Assembly: GCA_021773565.1 (NCBI GenBank) | Contig: JAJFJZ010000012.1 | Span: forward strand, 1 to 64,000 | Direction: 5' to 3' | Length of the DNA stretch: 64,000 nucleotides | Source of the DNA: Gammaproteobacteria bacterium | GTDB taxonomy: Bacteria; Pseudomonadota; Gammaproteobacteria; Pseudomonadales; Azotimanducaceae | In this document: one piece after another, positions 40,476 through 49,504 of the stretch | Position numbering within the stretch: position 1 is the first letter of the stretch | How the letters are laid out: every line of letters begins with the position of its first letter | Notes under the pieces: model-generated | Databases searched by the model: none | Told to the model about the DNA's origin: nothing | Seen by the model: the letters and a program-made list of their open reading frames with translations, nothing else | Translations under genes and position numbers: made by a program

Positions 40476-43247
40476 CTAATGAGCAACATCCCAGTTTTCG
40501 CCAGTCCCAATATCAACTATTAGCGGTACGTTCAGTTGCGCAGCGTTCTGCATGTATTTACTTACTCCAACGGACAGATCCTCCACCGCATCTTCAGCAA
40601 CCTCAAAAACCAGTTCATCATGCACCTGCATGACCATACACGCATCAATCTTGCTGGTGGTAAGCCATTTATCGACCGAAATCATCGCTCTTTTTATAAT
40701 ATCTGCTGCTGTACCCTGCATGGGTGCGTTTATCGCAGTGCGCTCCGCTGCCTGCCGACGCTGACCATTTCGGGCATTTATCTCAGGAAGATACAAACGT
40801 CGGCCAAACACCGTTTCCACATAACCATTACTTTGGGCCTGCTCCCGAATGTCATCCATGTAGGTCTTTACACCCGGATACCGGGCAAAATACATATCGA
40901 TATAATCCACAGCAGTCTTGCGACTCACTTTAAGCTGTCGCGACAAACCAAAAGCAGACATTCCATAAATCAGGCCGAAGTTTATCGCTTTCGCACTACG
41001 TCGCTGATCATCAGAAACCGTGTCAATACTTTCTCCGAACACTTCTGCAGCAGTTAAACGATGCACATCAACATTTTGCTCAAATGCAGCAGTTAGCCCT
41101 GCGTCCCCCGAAAGGTGCGCCATTATGCGCAATTCAATTTGTGAATAGTCTGCTGCCAGAAGGCACCTTCCTTCTGGAGCGATAAACGCTTGCCGGACCT
41201 TTCTACCCTCCGGTGTTCTAATGGGAATATTTTGCAGGTTTGGATCCGAGGATGATAAACGCCCGGTCGCTGCTACAGCCTGGTGGTAAGAAGTGTGTAC
41301 GCGGCCTGTTTGCGGATCAATTTGCAAAGGCAATTTATCAGTATAGGTAGACTTCAATTTCGCCATACCGCGATATTCCAGAATAATTCGCGGCAGTTCA
41401 AACTCGTTAGCTAGCTCAATCAACACTGGTTCGGCGGTGGAAGGCTGGCCTTTAGGGGTTTTTTTCAGCACTGGTAAATTTAGCTGGTTATAAAAAATAT
41501 CCTGCAACTGCTTGGGTGAAGCCAGGTTGAATTTGGAACCGGCTTCTTCCCAGGCTTGTTGTGTCAGCTCTTCCATCTTCCCCGCAAGTTCCTCGCTTTG
41601 TCGTAGTAACAGGTCTCCGTCTACCAGAGTTCCGGTACGCTCAACTTTTGACAAAACCGGTATTAGCGGGCTTTCAATATCACTGTAGATACTGCGCAAG
41701 CCAACATCTGCAGATTGGGATGCCTTTAGCAGTGGCCAGAGGTGCTGGTGGAGTTGCAGGGTGATGTCCGCATCTTCGGCTGCGTATTCTGCGGCCTGGT
41801 CCAGATGAACCTCATTAAAGGTAATCTGTTTGGCACCTTTACCACAAACATCCTCAAATGGAATGGTTTTAACATCCAGATAATGCCGCGCTAATGCATC
41901 CATATTGTGTCGGGTGGCGACACTGTTCAGCACATAAGACTGTAACATTGTGTCATGTATTGGCCCCAGTATTTGTATACCGTATCGCGCCATAACACTC
42001 TGGTCGTACTTCAGGTTCTGGGCGACTTTGGTAATCTTTGGATCTTCAAGTATCGACTTGAGCGCATCCAGCGCATCCTTAAAAGGAATCTGGGTTGGCG
42101 CACCGGAATAGTCATGCGCAAGCGGAATGTAAGCAGCTTCACCTGCACATACAGCCAGGGAAACACCAACCAGTTGCGCTTGCATGTAGTTTAGGCTGGT
42201 GGTTTCAGTATCAAAGGCACACAAGCCATTTTTCTTTATGCGCTTGAGCAGTTTTGTTAGGTCTTTTAATTCCAATATCGTCTGATAGTTTCCACGCACC
42301 CCGGCTGCATCTGGCTCACCTGCAACAACACCACTATCAACCACATCCTCAGCGTTCTGTTGTACTGAAGTTTCTTTAGAGCCATCAAGCTCTTTTAACC
42401 AGGTTTTGAATTCCAGGCGCGTATACAGGGCGTGAAGTGAAGGGTTATCTGGCACCACCGGCTCGAGCTCGTCAAGGTTTACCCCCAATTCTACATCACA
42501 GACGATGGTCGTTAGCACCTTTGAAAGGGGTAGAAGGTCGAGCGAATTGCGCAGGCTTTCTCCCACCTTGCCCTTGATGTTCTCGGCATTTTCCACAACC
42601 CCGTCCAGGCTGCCGTATTCATTTAGCCATTTGGCCGCTGTTTTGGGACCTACCTTGGGTACGCCCGGTATGTTGTCAGAGGCATCTCCCATCAGCGCAA
42701 GATAATCAATGATGAGTTCCGGTGGCACACCAAATTTGTCGATAACGCCTTGCCTGTCCATGTGGGTATCCGACATGGTATTTACCAGAGAAACATGAGG
42801 CGTTACCAGTTGGGCCATATCCTTATCTGATGTAGAGATGACGGTTTCTATTTTTTTGGTACTAGCCTGGGCCGCCAGCGTGCCAATAACATCATCTGCC
42901 TCCACACCCTCGATAATGAGCAGTGGTAGATTCAAGGCGCGGACGATGTCGTGCACATAGGCAATTTGCACCCGCAAGTCATCCGGCATGGGGGGGCGGT
43001 GCGCCTTATAATCTGCATACAGATCATTGCGAAAGGTCTTGCCTTTGGCGTCAAAAACCACCACCACGTGGCTACCCGGATAATCCAGCCTCAACTTTCT
43101 GAGCATGGATATTACTCCGCGTACCGCACCCGTAGGTTCCCCTTTTGACGTACGAAGATCCGGAAGCGCATGATACGCTCTGAATAGATAGGAAGATCCA
43201 TCTACCAGCAGTAAAGGTTTGTCGTGGCCCATTTTTTCAGTCAACAT
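40476..43247 (-). CDS. polA: DNA polymerase I
   Basis: This 923-residue protein has all three domains. The 5'-3' exonuclease is at 1-290 (LLLVDGSSYLFRAYHALPDL, GDASDNIPGVPKVGPKTA). The 3'-5' exonuclease begins near 335 with CAFDTETTSLNYMQ and keeps its acidic residues, so proofreading is probably intact. Polymerase motifs are A DYSQIELRIMAHLSGDAG, B RRSAKAINFGLIYGMSAFGL and C MVMQVHDELVFEV. It fills gaps and removes RNA primers. Either ATG 43247 or 43232 could be the start; neither has a clear ribosome-binding site. It converges on engB and is divergent from the DUF2782 gene. Confidence 0.97.
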   Translation of the reverse strand: MLTEKMGHDKPLLLVDGSSYLFRAYHALPDLRTSKGEPTGAVRGVISMLRKLRLDYPGSHVVVVFDAKGKTFRNDLYADYKAHRPPMPDDLRVQIAYVHDIVRALNLPLLIIEGVEADDVIGTLAAQASTKKIETVISTSDKDMAQLVTPHVSLVNTMSDTHMDRQGVIDKFGVPPELIIDYLALMGDASDNIPGVPKVGPKTAAKWLNEYGSLDGVVENAENIKGKVGESLRNSLDLLPLSKVLTTIVCDVELGVNLDELEPVVPDNPSLHALYTRLEFKTWLKELDGSKETSVQQNAEDVVDSGVVAGEPDAAGVRGNYQTILELKDLTKLLKRIKKNGLCAFDTETTSLNYMQAQLVGVSLAVCAGEAAYIPLAHDYSGAPTQIPFKDALDALKSILEDPKITKVAQNLKYDQSVMARYGIQILGPIHDTMLQSYVLNSVATRHNMDALARHYLDVKTIPFEDVCGKGAKQITFNEVHLDQAAEYAAEDADITLQLHQHLWPLLKASQSADVGLRSIYSDIESPLIPVLSKVERTGTLVDGDLLLRQSEELAGKMEELTQQAWEEAGSKFNLASPKQLQDIFYNQLNLPVLKKTPKGQPSTAEPVLIELANEFELPRIILEYRGMAKLKSTYTDKLPLQIDPQTGRVHTSYHQAVAATGRLSSSDPNLQNIPIRTPEGRKVRQAFIAPEGRCLLAADYSQIELRIMAHLSGDAGLTAAFEQNVDVHRLTAAEVFGESIDTVSDDQRRSAKAINFGLIYGMSAFGLSRQLKVSRKTAVDYIDMYFARYPGVKTYMDDIREQAQSNGYVETVFGRRLYLPEINARNGQRRQAAERTAINAPMQGTAADIIKRAMISVDKWLTTSKIDACMVMQVHDELVFEVAEDAVEDLSVGVSKYMQNAAQLNVPLIVDIGTGENWDVAH

Positions 43248-43280
43248 TACAATTCGTCACACGCTAGCATAAATGTGCAC

Positions 43281-43616
43281 ATGAATAGAAAAGCTATTTT
43301 CAGGACATTTTTCTTGCGGACAAGTATTTTCCGCCTGGCTCTGTGTCTCGTCACTCTGATTGTCCCTGCAACTTACACAGCTGCCTTGCATGCAGCACCC
43401 GCCCCGGAAAAATTGAAGGGCCCGGACGTAGTTATTATGGAGGGAGAAGAGCGAACCGTTTACGAATATCGCCAAAATGGCCAACTAAGAATGATCAGAA
43501 TTGTCCCCAAAACAGGCAAACCATATTACCTCGTGCCCATGGACCAAACACGGAATTTTGGGGACCTGGAGCGAGCGGAAACACTGGTTAAACAGTGGGT
43601 TCTTATCGAATTTTGA
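43281..43616 (+). CDS. DUF2782 protein
   Basis: This 111-residue protein has an N-terminal hydrophobic segment (LALCLVTLIVPATYTAALHA), probably a signal peptide. The DUF2782 core VVIMEGEERTVYEYRQNGQL then VPKTGKPYYLVPMD follows. The family sits between polA and thrB in many gammaproteobacteria; its function is unknown and it is probably periplasmic. Its stop shares one base with the thrB start (TGATG), so the two are translationally coupled. ATG 43281 is chosen because it gives a sensible signal peptide. Confidence 0.8.
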   Translation: MNRKAIFRTFFLRTSIFRLALCLVTLIVPATYTAALHAAPAPEKLKGPDVVIMEGEERTVYEYRQNGQLRMIRIVPKTGKPYYLVPMDQTRNFGDLERAETLVKQWVLIEF

Positions 43617-44626
43617 TGGCTGTGAGCTCCAATCTGGGCGAGAAACAGTTGCAAACCATATTCTCAGACTACGATCTGGGAGAGGTTTGTGGTTATTGGC
43701 CAGCCTCCAGCGGCGGCCAGAACACCAATCTCTATATAACTACGAGTACCCAAAACAAAAAAACCCGCAGGACCCTGGCATTTCCGGATACGCAGAACTT
43801 TGTGCTCACTTTACTGGATAACAATAATTGTCTTAATCCTCTGCTAAGCCCAATTCTCACCAGATGTTCAAAAGCCGGGCTTCCGGCGGCCAGGCTGGTG
43901 GCGAACAAATCTGGCTCTTTTCACGGCGTTTTTCAAAACCGACCCGTGTTTGTCTGCACCCGTTTGCAGGGCCGCCATGTTTTTAACCCTACCAGGAACC
44001 AGTGCGCTGCCATAGGCAGGTTTTTAGCGCGTTTTCATATTGCAAATTCGTCTTTACAGGCAGAGCCTCATCCCTGCAATGCTGAGTGGCTTGAGCACCA
44101 AAGACTCCGGATTCAGGGATATATTTCTCACTCGGAAGCAGACCTGCTGAGAGATGCCTCCAGCGGTATCGGCGCGATGCTCCGCCGCAACGATGTGCAA
44201 AATTTACCCGCAGGCGTGATACACGCTGATCTGCGACGCGACAATGCACTTTTCAACGAAAGAGGATTATCAGGTGCGCTGGACTTTTGCCAGGCCGCAC
44301 AGGGTTTCTGGTTGTTTGATCTTGCTGTGGCAGTGAATGATTGGTGTCTGGATGATGAGGATAAGCCTGACAGAGCGAAACTCCTGGCGCTGGTTTCTGC
44401 ATACAAGCAAATTCGGCAACTTACCCGAGAGGAGGTTTGGTATTTTGATCTTTTTGCACTTTATGCTGCCGTTTGCTGCTGGTTAAATCGCATTAATCTT
44501 GCAATTCGCCCGCACAACGCCTCAACCCCATTCAAGTGTCCGCCAGGGTTTCACAGAATTGCAACTCTGCATCATTCCCCATCTTTTGGTCTGTCAGAAT
44601 TGCTCAGCAATAATCCCGGCGCCTAG
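43616..44626 (+). CDS. thrB: Homoserine kinase, type II (ThrB, aminoglycoside phosphotransferase fold)
   Basis: This 336-residue protein is an APH-fold kinase. ASSGGQNTNLYITT is the glycine-rich strand; IHADLRRDNALF has the catalytic Asp and Asn; GALDFCQAAQGFWLFDLAVAVNDW is the metal-binding DFG-like segment. The same gene lies after polA and DUF2782 in Pseudomonas and is annotated there as homoserine kinase for threonine synthesis. The start overlaps the DUF2782 stop by one base. The assignment to homoserine rather than another small alcohol rests on family and synteny. Confidence 0.8.
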   Translation: MAVSSNLGEKQLQTIFSDYDLGEVCGYWPASSGGQNTNLYITTSTQNKKTRRTLAFPDTQNFVLTLLDNNNCLNPLLSPILTRCSKAGLPAARLVANKSGSFHGVFQNRPVFVCTRLQGRHVFNPTRNQCAAIGRFLARFHIANSSLQAEPHPCNAEWLEHQRLRIQGYISHSEADLLRDASSGIGAMLRRNDVQNLPAGVIHADLRRDNALFNERGLSGALDFCQAAQGFWLFDLAVAVNDWCLDDEDKPDRAKLLALVSAYKQIRQLTREEVWYFDLFALYAAVCCWLNRINLAIRPHNASTPFKCPPGFHRIATLHHSPSFGLSELLSNNPGA

Positions 44627-44644
44627 ATTACTGTCAGGGCCCAG

Positions 44645-45307
44645 CTAAAAGTTTGACGAAAGTGTGCGATAGGTTTCGACGACCTGTTCTACGCTGTGGG
44701 GCATCTTGATAAAACCGTGGTAATGCCCCTGCGGATTAAGTACAACAATATTTCCGGAATGCTCCACCTGATAACCAACCGGGCTATCCAGGTCGGGAAC
44801 CTTTCCATAGGCAACATTGAGTTGTCGTGCCAGCTTGCCAATCTCAATATTCTTTCCTGTTACTCCAATAAATCGGTGTGAAAAATTTTCCACATATTGT
44901 TGAAGTGTAGCTACATCGTCTCTCTCAGGGTCCACGGTTACCAGTATCACTTGAAATTTCTCGAAAAGTGTTTTTTGCGCACTTTCCTGCAGATGGCGCT
45001 CTACCTGCGCCAAAACCGACAGGGTCACCGGACAAATATCCGGACACGAGGTAAAGCCAAAATATACGAAAGACCACACACCCTGAAGTTGTTGGACACC
45101 AAACTGCATATTTTTGTGATCGGTAAGTGAAATATCCGCAATTTCTCTGGGGCGCGGTAAAACAAATGTGCCTAGCTCCCGCAGGGCTTCATCACTGAGA
45201 ATTGGGGTGCGAGTCGTGTTGTAAACCACTGCCAGTAGTACCAGTAACACAAAAAAGACACAGGCTATAACGGTATTACGGATACCTCGGTTAGCAGGTT
45301 TTTCCAT
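44645..45307 (-). CDS. SCO1/SenC family copper chaperone
   Basis: This 220-residue protein has an N-terminal membrane anchor (about residues 12-31) and a periplasmic thioredoxin-like domain with the copper motif FTSCPDICP (Cys88, Cys92) and the third ligand His in YQVEHSG. It loads Cu into the CuA site of oxidase subunit II. ATG 45307 overlaps the ctaA stop by one base (TAATG), so it is the coupled last gene of the assembly operon. In Pseudomonas ctaB lies between ctaA and this gene; here it is missing. Confidence 0.92.
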   Translation of the reverse strand: MEKPANRGIRNTVIACVFFVLLVLLAVVYNTTRTPILSDEALRELGTFVLPRPREIADISLTDHKNMQFGVQQLQGVWSFVYFGFTSCPDICPVTLSVLAQVERHLQESAQKTLFEKFQVILVTVDPERDDVATLQQYVENFSHRFIGVTGKNIEIGKLARQLNVAYGKVPDLDSPVGYQVEHSGNIVVLNPQGHYHGFIKMPHSVEQVVETYRTLSSNF

Positions 45308-46362
45308 TAGTCTTGAGACTCGGCCGAACCCGTTCGCGAATTTACCGAAATAACGGACAGCAATAATAATGCACCAACTCCATTGTGCATGGTCGCTACC
45401 CACAGCGGAACGGAAAAAAGCACATTGCCAATGCCCAGCGCCAGCTGTCCAGCCAACAAGGTCAGCATAAACTTTACCGCGACACGACTTTGCGCAGGAT
45501 AATCATCAAGTTGCAGTAATCGCACACCCAGGAGTAACAAAACCAGTAATGTGAGAACTGCGCCGGTGCGATGCATTACGTGAATCGCAATCCGAGCCTG
45601 ACTGCTCATCAATCCACCCAGGTAATTGGGACCTAATGTCTGAAAAACATCAAAACCCTGACCAATATCCATTTCCGGCCAGTATTCATTCTGGCAGGTA
45701 GGAAAATCAGGGCAGGCCAGCGCTGCATAATTAGATGTTGTCCATCCGCCCAGCGCGATTTGTACAATGAGAACAGCGAGCCCCAGCCGCGCATGCCTTC
45801 GGATGCCGGAGTTTGTGGATAAAGTGTGCGCCGCAAGCGCAGCATCAGAGCTTATCCCGTGTCGGTTGAGTTTTAGACGAATGACCCACAATAGCGACAA
45901 GGTGGCAAAGCCACCCAGTAAATGGGCAGTTACAATCTGTGGCCAGAGTTTGAGTGTTACCGTCCACATGCCAAATGCAGCCTGACAAATGACCAATACC
46001 AACAAGCCCAGGCAATAGATTGCGATACTGGAACTGCGAAATTCAGAACTTTCCCTTGATAAGCGGGTTGCCAGCCAGGCTATTCCAAGAATAAGCAGGC
46101 CGAGTGCCCCAGCAAAATAACGATGGATCATTTCTGCCCAGGCTTTCTCTGCCTCTACAAGTGTTTCTGGAAAACGGGCCTGCGCTTGCGCCACTTCAGC
46201 ATGGCCGTCCGGCACAGTTAAAAAGCCGTAACAACCAGGCCAGTCCGGACAACCCAGGCCAGCATCAACCAGACGCGTGAAAGCTCCGAGTACTACCACT
46301 ACAAAAGCCAGTACAAGGCCAATATTTACCAGCGCTATTAGGCGAGTTTTTTTCTTATCCAA
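45307..46362 (-). CDS. ctaA: Heme A synthase (COX15/CtaA)
   Basis: This 351-residue integral membrane protein has about eight helices. GAFTRLVDAGLGCPDWPGCYG after helix 1 and AWAEMIHRYFAGALGL give the first His; TAHLLGGFATLSL, GGWTTSNYAALACPDFPTCQ and IHVMHRTGAVLTLL give the others. It oxidises heme O to heme A for the aa3 oxidase. The 8-base overlap with the upstream 46355 gene and the one-base overlap with the SCO gene show coupling. The heme O synthase it depends on is not in the window. Confidence 0.93.
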   Translation of the reverse strand: MDKKKTRLIALVNIGLVLAFVVVVLGAFTRLVDAGLGCPDWPGCYGFLTVPDGHAEVAQAQARFPETLVEAEKAWAEMIHRYFAGALGLLILGIAWLATRLSRESSEFRSSSIAIYCLGLLVLVICQAAFGMWTVTLKLWPQIVTAHLLGGFATLSLLWVIRLKLNRHGISSDAALAAHTLSTNSGIRRHARLGLAVLIVQIALGGWTTSNYAALACPDFPTCQNEYWPEMDIGQGFDVFQTLGPNYLGGLMSSQARIAIHVMHRTGAVLTLLVLLLLGVRLLQLDDYPAQSRVAVKFMLTLLAGQLALGIGNVLFSVPLWVATMHNGVGALLLLSVISVNSRTGSAESQD

Positions 46363-46924
46363 TTCGAGACACCTTTAGTAACTTCTTTAGATCATCAAGC
46401 AGAGGTTTTCCAGCCTCAGTATATTGATAATAAAAAACTATATTTGCCAGAGGGTCTACAATATATACGCCTGCTTCCAGCACGCCAAGTGTCCCGCTGA
46501 ATCTACTCAACTGCGGGTATTTTTTTTCGATTGCCAATCTCGTTCCACTTTCATCCAATGGCACAGCACCCAAGGAAAGCAGTGCTCGCCTCACCCGCGG
46601 CATATCCTTATTTAGCAAAATATGCGCACCACGAAGCAGATGCAGGGCATTTTCACAGGCTTTCGCACAATCATTTTCACTTACCACCAACAGCCACCAC
46701 ACCTCTTGTCCTGCAAAGTGGTGATCGTCACCCTGCAAATTTTTTAGCCCAAGTGTATCTGCAGAAATTATCGGGTTTTGCAGCACCCCATTACTGGTTG
46801 AACCCCATGGCTGCTTGCCTTCGACCATAAAATACAACACATAGGCAAAACCGATCGGCACCAGCGCAACCGCACACAACTGAACTAACCTGCGCCTGCT
46901 GATCGCGCTTGTGTTGCTTTGCAT
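46355..46924 (-). CDS. Conserved membrane-anchored protein of the cox cluster
   Basis: This 189-residue protein has one N-terminal membrane helix (LVQLCAVALVPIGFAYVLYFMV) and a soluble domain with WWLLVVSENDCAKACENALHLLR and a GVYIVDPLANIVFYYQYTE strand, which suggests a thioredoxin-like fold with a CxxxC pair resembling SCO proteins. An equivalent gene sits between SURF1 and ctaA in Pseudomonas. It probably assists oxidase assembly, perhaps copper or thiol handling. No characterised family name is known to me. It is one base from SURF1 and overlaps ctaA by 8 bases. Confidence 0.7.
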   Translation of the reverse strand: MQSNTSAISRRRLVQLCAVALVPIGFAYVLYFMVEGKQPWGSTSNGVLQNPIISADTLGLKNLQGDDHHFAGQEVWWLLVVSENDCAKACENALHLLRGAHILLNKDMPRVRRALLSLGAVPLDESGTRLAIEKKYPQLSRFSGTLGVLEAGVYIVDPLANIVFYYQYTEAGKPLLDDLKKLLKVSRIG

Positions 46925-46925
46925 A

Positions 46926-47660
46926 TTATTTACCCTGTTTTCGAACCAGTACTACCAGGCCCACCACCAGCGTTAACGCCAAACCAAACCACTGCACCGC
47001 ATAAGCAATGTGTCGGTCAGCAGAAAACCGTACCGTTCGGCTAAGCACGGTAAACACGCCGGGTTGTGCGGGTTCAAGTCGCAGGAGGTAGGGAAATACT
47101 TTTAACCCGGTTGCGCTCTGAATACGCTCGAAGTTGAGCCTTTGAATGCGCTTTGGCCAAGCCCCCTCTAAAGCAGACTCTTTTAACACCGGTACAAGGC
47201 CCAGGTTGGGCCAGATAATAGCAAGAATTCTGACCTCCCCATCCGGGTAATCCGGGCTGGGTACTATGCTACGGTTTGCATCAGCGGCTATCCACCCTCG
47301 ATCAACCAGATAATGCATGTATGATTTGCTCTCAAACAGGCTAACAACCCGATAACCGACTCTGGACCTGTAGATCTGGTTGTCCAATAGAAAGCTTTTT
47401 CCTGGCGAATACCTGCCTGTCAGCTCAATTGTTCTGAATGCAAACACGGGTTTACCGGCCTCACCTCCCGTCATTTCCACCAGGCGCGCTTCCTGGAGCG
47501 CAGGTGCTGCAATATTGTCAAAATACCGATCCTCAAGCGTTCGCTTATACGCTGCCCGCTCGAGTTGCCAGTATCCGAGCCAGCACAAAACAGCAACTAA
47601 CAGTACGCAAGCAACCAGCACAAAAGCAGGGGTCTTGATTTTTCGCCAAAAAGTTTCCAT
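46926..47660 (-). CDS. SURF1 family cytochrome oxidase assembly protein
   Basis: This 244-residue protein has two membrane helices at the ends (FVLVACVLLVAVLCWLGYWQ near the N terminus and WFGLALTLVVGLVVLVRK at the C terminus) and a periplasmic domain with WQLERAAYKRTLE, LTGRYSPGKSFLLDNQ, LVDRGWIA and HIAYAVQWF. This is the SURF1/SHY1 pattern, which helps insert heme a3 into subunit I. It is the first gene of a four-gene unit ending in the SCO gene. The DUF2909 gene lies on the other strand between it and coxC. Confidence 0.92.
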   Translation of the reverse strand: METFWRKIKTPAFVLVACVLLVAVLCWLGYWQLERAAYKRTLEDRYFDNIAAPALQEARLVEMTGGEAGKPVFAFRTIELTGRYSPGKSFLLDNQIYRSRVGYRVVSLFESKSYMHYLVDRGWIAADANRSIVPSPDYPDGEVRILAIIWPNLGLVPVLKESALEGAWPKRIQRLNFERIQSATGLKVFPYLLRLEPAQPGVFTVLSRTVRFSADRHIAYAVQWFGLALTLVVGLVVLVRKQGK

Positions 47661-47733
47661 GCGGGTATTCGCTCACTGAAGCTGCGCGTATTATGGTGAC
47701 TGATTCAACGCACCAGATTGGACACCCAGCCGC

Positions 47734-47952
47734 TTGCTAAAAGTAGTAATAATTCTTCTGTTAATTGGTATCGCTGTCAGCCTGTTTGGCGGGCTGGCGT
47801 TTATGTTCAGGGATGCGGAAATTCCGGATTCCAAACGTACCCTTTATGCTTTGGGTATTCGTGTCAGTCTTGCAAGCATTCTGCTGTTGCTCGTTTTTTA
47901 CGGCCTGCACACCGGACAGCTCTCGTTTCAAGCGCCCTGGCATAAGTATTAG
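47734..47952 (+). CDS. Twin transmembrane protein (DUF2909)
   Basis: This 72-residue protein has two membrane helices, LKVVIILLLIGIAVSLFGGLAF and RVSLASILLLLVFYGL, separated by a short charged loop RDAEIPDSKRTL. The gene occurs opposite to coxC in Pseudomonas oxidase clusters. The start is TTG 47734, inferred because the protein begins as relatives do; its ribosome-binding site is weak. Function is unknown, presumably oxidase-related from its constant position. Confidence 0.75.
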   Translation: MLKVVIILLLIGIAVSLFGGLAFMFRDAEIPDSKRTLYALGIRVSLASILLLLVFYGLHTGQLSFQAPWHKY

Positions 47953-47999
47953 GCATAAGTACCAAGCATAGATACCAGCAAGCCCAGGACAAACCTTCG

Positions 48000-48914
48000 T
48001 TAATACAGATATACGAAGAAAAACAAAAACACCCAAACAACATCAACAAAATGCCAGTACCAGGACGCCGCCTCAAAACCAAACTGGTCTTCCCGATTAA
48101 AATGGCCCTTAAAAGAACGAATCAGTTGAACAAATAGAATAAAGGTTCCCAGTGTCACGTGAAAACCATGAAAACCGGTTAGGAGAAAAAACGTTGAACC
48201 ATAGATTCCGGTGCCAAGGGTAAGACCAAGCTCCTGGTAAGCATGCACATATTCCTCGATTTGCAGGAATATAAATATAACGCCCAATATCACCGTTATG
48301 CTTAACCAGAGTTTTAACTTGTCCCGGAACCCATTTTTCAACGCAGTATGCGCCATATGGACCGTCACGCTTGAAGTAAGCAGTATCACGGTATTCCAAA
48401 AAGGCAGATAGGATCCCCATTGGCTTAAGGGTGGCGGCGCCATGGATTCCCCGGGGTTAGGAAAGACCAAGGGATCAGGGTTTTCAACAATTGGCCACAC
48501 CGCCTGGAACGCCGGCCATAGATAGTCGCCCGTTAAAGCCTTTCCACCTTCGCCACCCAACCAGGCCATGACAAAATTTCGGCTATACAACAACGCGCCA
48601 AAAAATGCTGCGAAAAACATAATTTCAGAAAAAATAAACCAGGCCATTCCCCAAACGTAGGACTGCTTTAACTGGGCATTTGCCAAACCCTGGTGGTTTT
48701 CCTCAATCACCTTTCCGTACCAGGCAAACAGTACTGCAGAAAGAAGCGCAAAACCGGTAAAAAACAGGAACACTGTGGGGTTTTCGCTGCCACTTTTCGA
48801 ATCGTTAAGCCAGACCGCCAGGCCATATACCATGGTTGCTATACCCAATGCCGCCCAGGCTGGATACCAGCTACTTTCCGGTACGTAATAATGTGAGTGC
48901 TCTTTCATAGTCAT
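48000..48914 (-). CDS. coxC: Cytochrome c oxidase subunit III
   Basis: This 304-residue protein has seven helices, with YYVPESSWYP at the N terminus and GMAWFIFSEIMFFAAFFGAL, TSSVTVHMAHTAL, GSTFFLLTGFHGFHVTLGT and the terminal SWYWHFVDVVWVFLFFFVYLY. It stabilises the two-subunit core and proton uptake. ATG 48914 has ggag ten bases upstream; ATG 48908 is also possible. It follows ctaG by 23 bases. A large insert near residues 125-165 (LWPAFQAVWPIVENPDPLVF) is typical of Pseudomonas-like CoxC. Confidence 0.95.
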   Translation of the reverse strand: MTMKEHSHYYVPESSWYPAWAALGIATMVYGLAVWLNDSKSGSENPTVFLFFTGFALLSAVLFAWYGKVIEENHQGLANAQLKQSYVWGMAWFIFSEIMFFAAFFGALLYSRNFVMAWLGGEGGKALTGDYLWPAFQAVWPIVENPDPLVFPNPGESMAPPPLSQWGSYLPFWNTVILLTSSVTVHMAHTALKNGFRDKLKLWLSITVILGVIFIFLQIEEYVHAYQELGLTLGTGIYGSTFFLLTGFHGFHVTLGTFILFVQLIRSFKGHFNREDQFGFEAASWYWHFVDVVWVFLFFFVYLY

Positions 48915-48937
48915 TGAGTCAATTCTCCAAAGTAGGC

Positions 48938-49501
48938 TTAGCCAGCCTGTCCAGACGGGAGTGAGCCCCGCGCAGCCAGTTCGGTTATATCAAATAAGGC
49001 ATAGGACAAAGAAACCGTTTCAATATTTCCCGGTATCTCGGGACCAATTATAAAGCGCATTGGCATATCCAGTTCTTCCCCGGGCTTAAGCTGTTGCTGT
49101 GTAAAACAAAAACATTCCGTTTTGTGAAAATACTGTGCGGCTACTGACGGACTCACTGAGGGCACAGCCTGAGCCACCATTGTCCTGCTTGTTGTATTCT
49201 TTACATGAAACACTACTTCTTTTAATTCACCGGGATGTACTCGAACACCCCCCTTTTCAGAATAGAACTCCCACGGCATATCTGCATTGGTATTGGTAAT
49301 AAAGTTAACCTTTATCAAGCGTGACTTGTCCGGCGTCAATATGGCCGCATCATATTTATATGCACGATCACCAGTCTTGCCGTTTAGCCCGGTAATATCA
49401 CATAACAAGTCATATAAGGGGACAAGTGCGAACGCAAAGCAAAACATCCCAACTACCATTAGAACAAGTTTGCTTACTGTTTTCGTATTGCGTTTTTCCA
49501 T
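48938..49501 (-). CDS. ctaG: Cytochrome c oxidase assembly protein CtaG/Cox11
   Basis: This 187-residue protein has one N-terminal membrane helix (LVLMVVGMFCFAFALVPLYD) ending in the conserved PLYDLLCDITGLNG. The periplasmic domain has the copper motif ECFCFTQQQLKPGE and the MPMRFIIGPEIP strand. It delivers Cu to CuB in subunit I. It lies three bases after ctaD on the same strand. Confidence 0.95.
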   Translation of the reverse strand: MEKRNTKTVSKLVLMVVGMFCFAFALVPLYDLLCDITGLNGKTGDRAYKYDAAILTPDKSRLIKVNFITNTNADMPWEFYSEKGGVRVHPGELKEVVFHVKNTTSRTMVAQAVPSVSPSVAAQYFHKTECFCFTQQQLKPGEELDMPMRFIIGPEIPGNIETVSLSYALFDITELAARGSLPSGQAG

Positions 49502-49504
49502 TTC

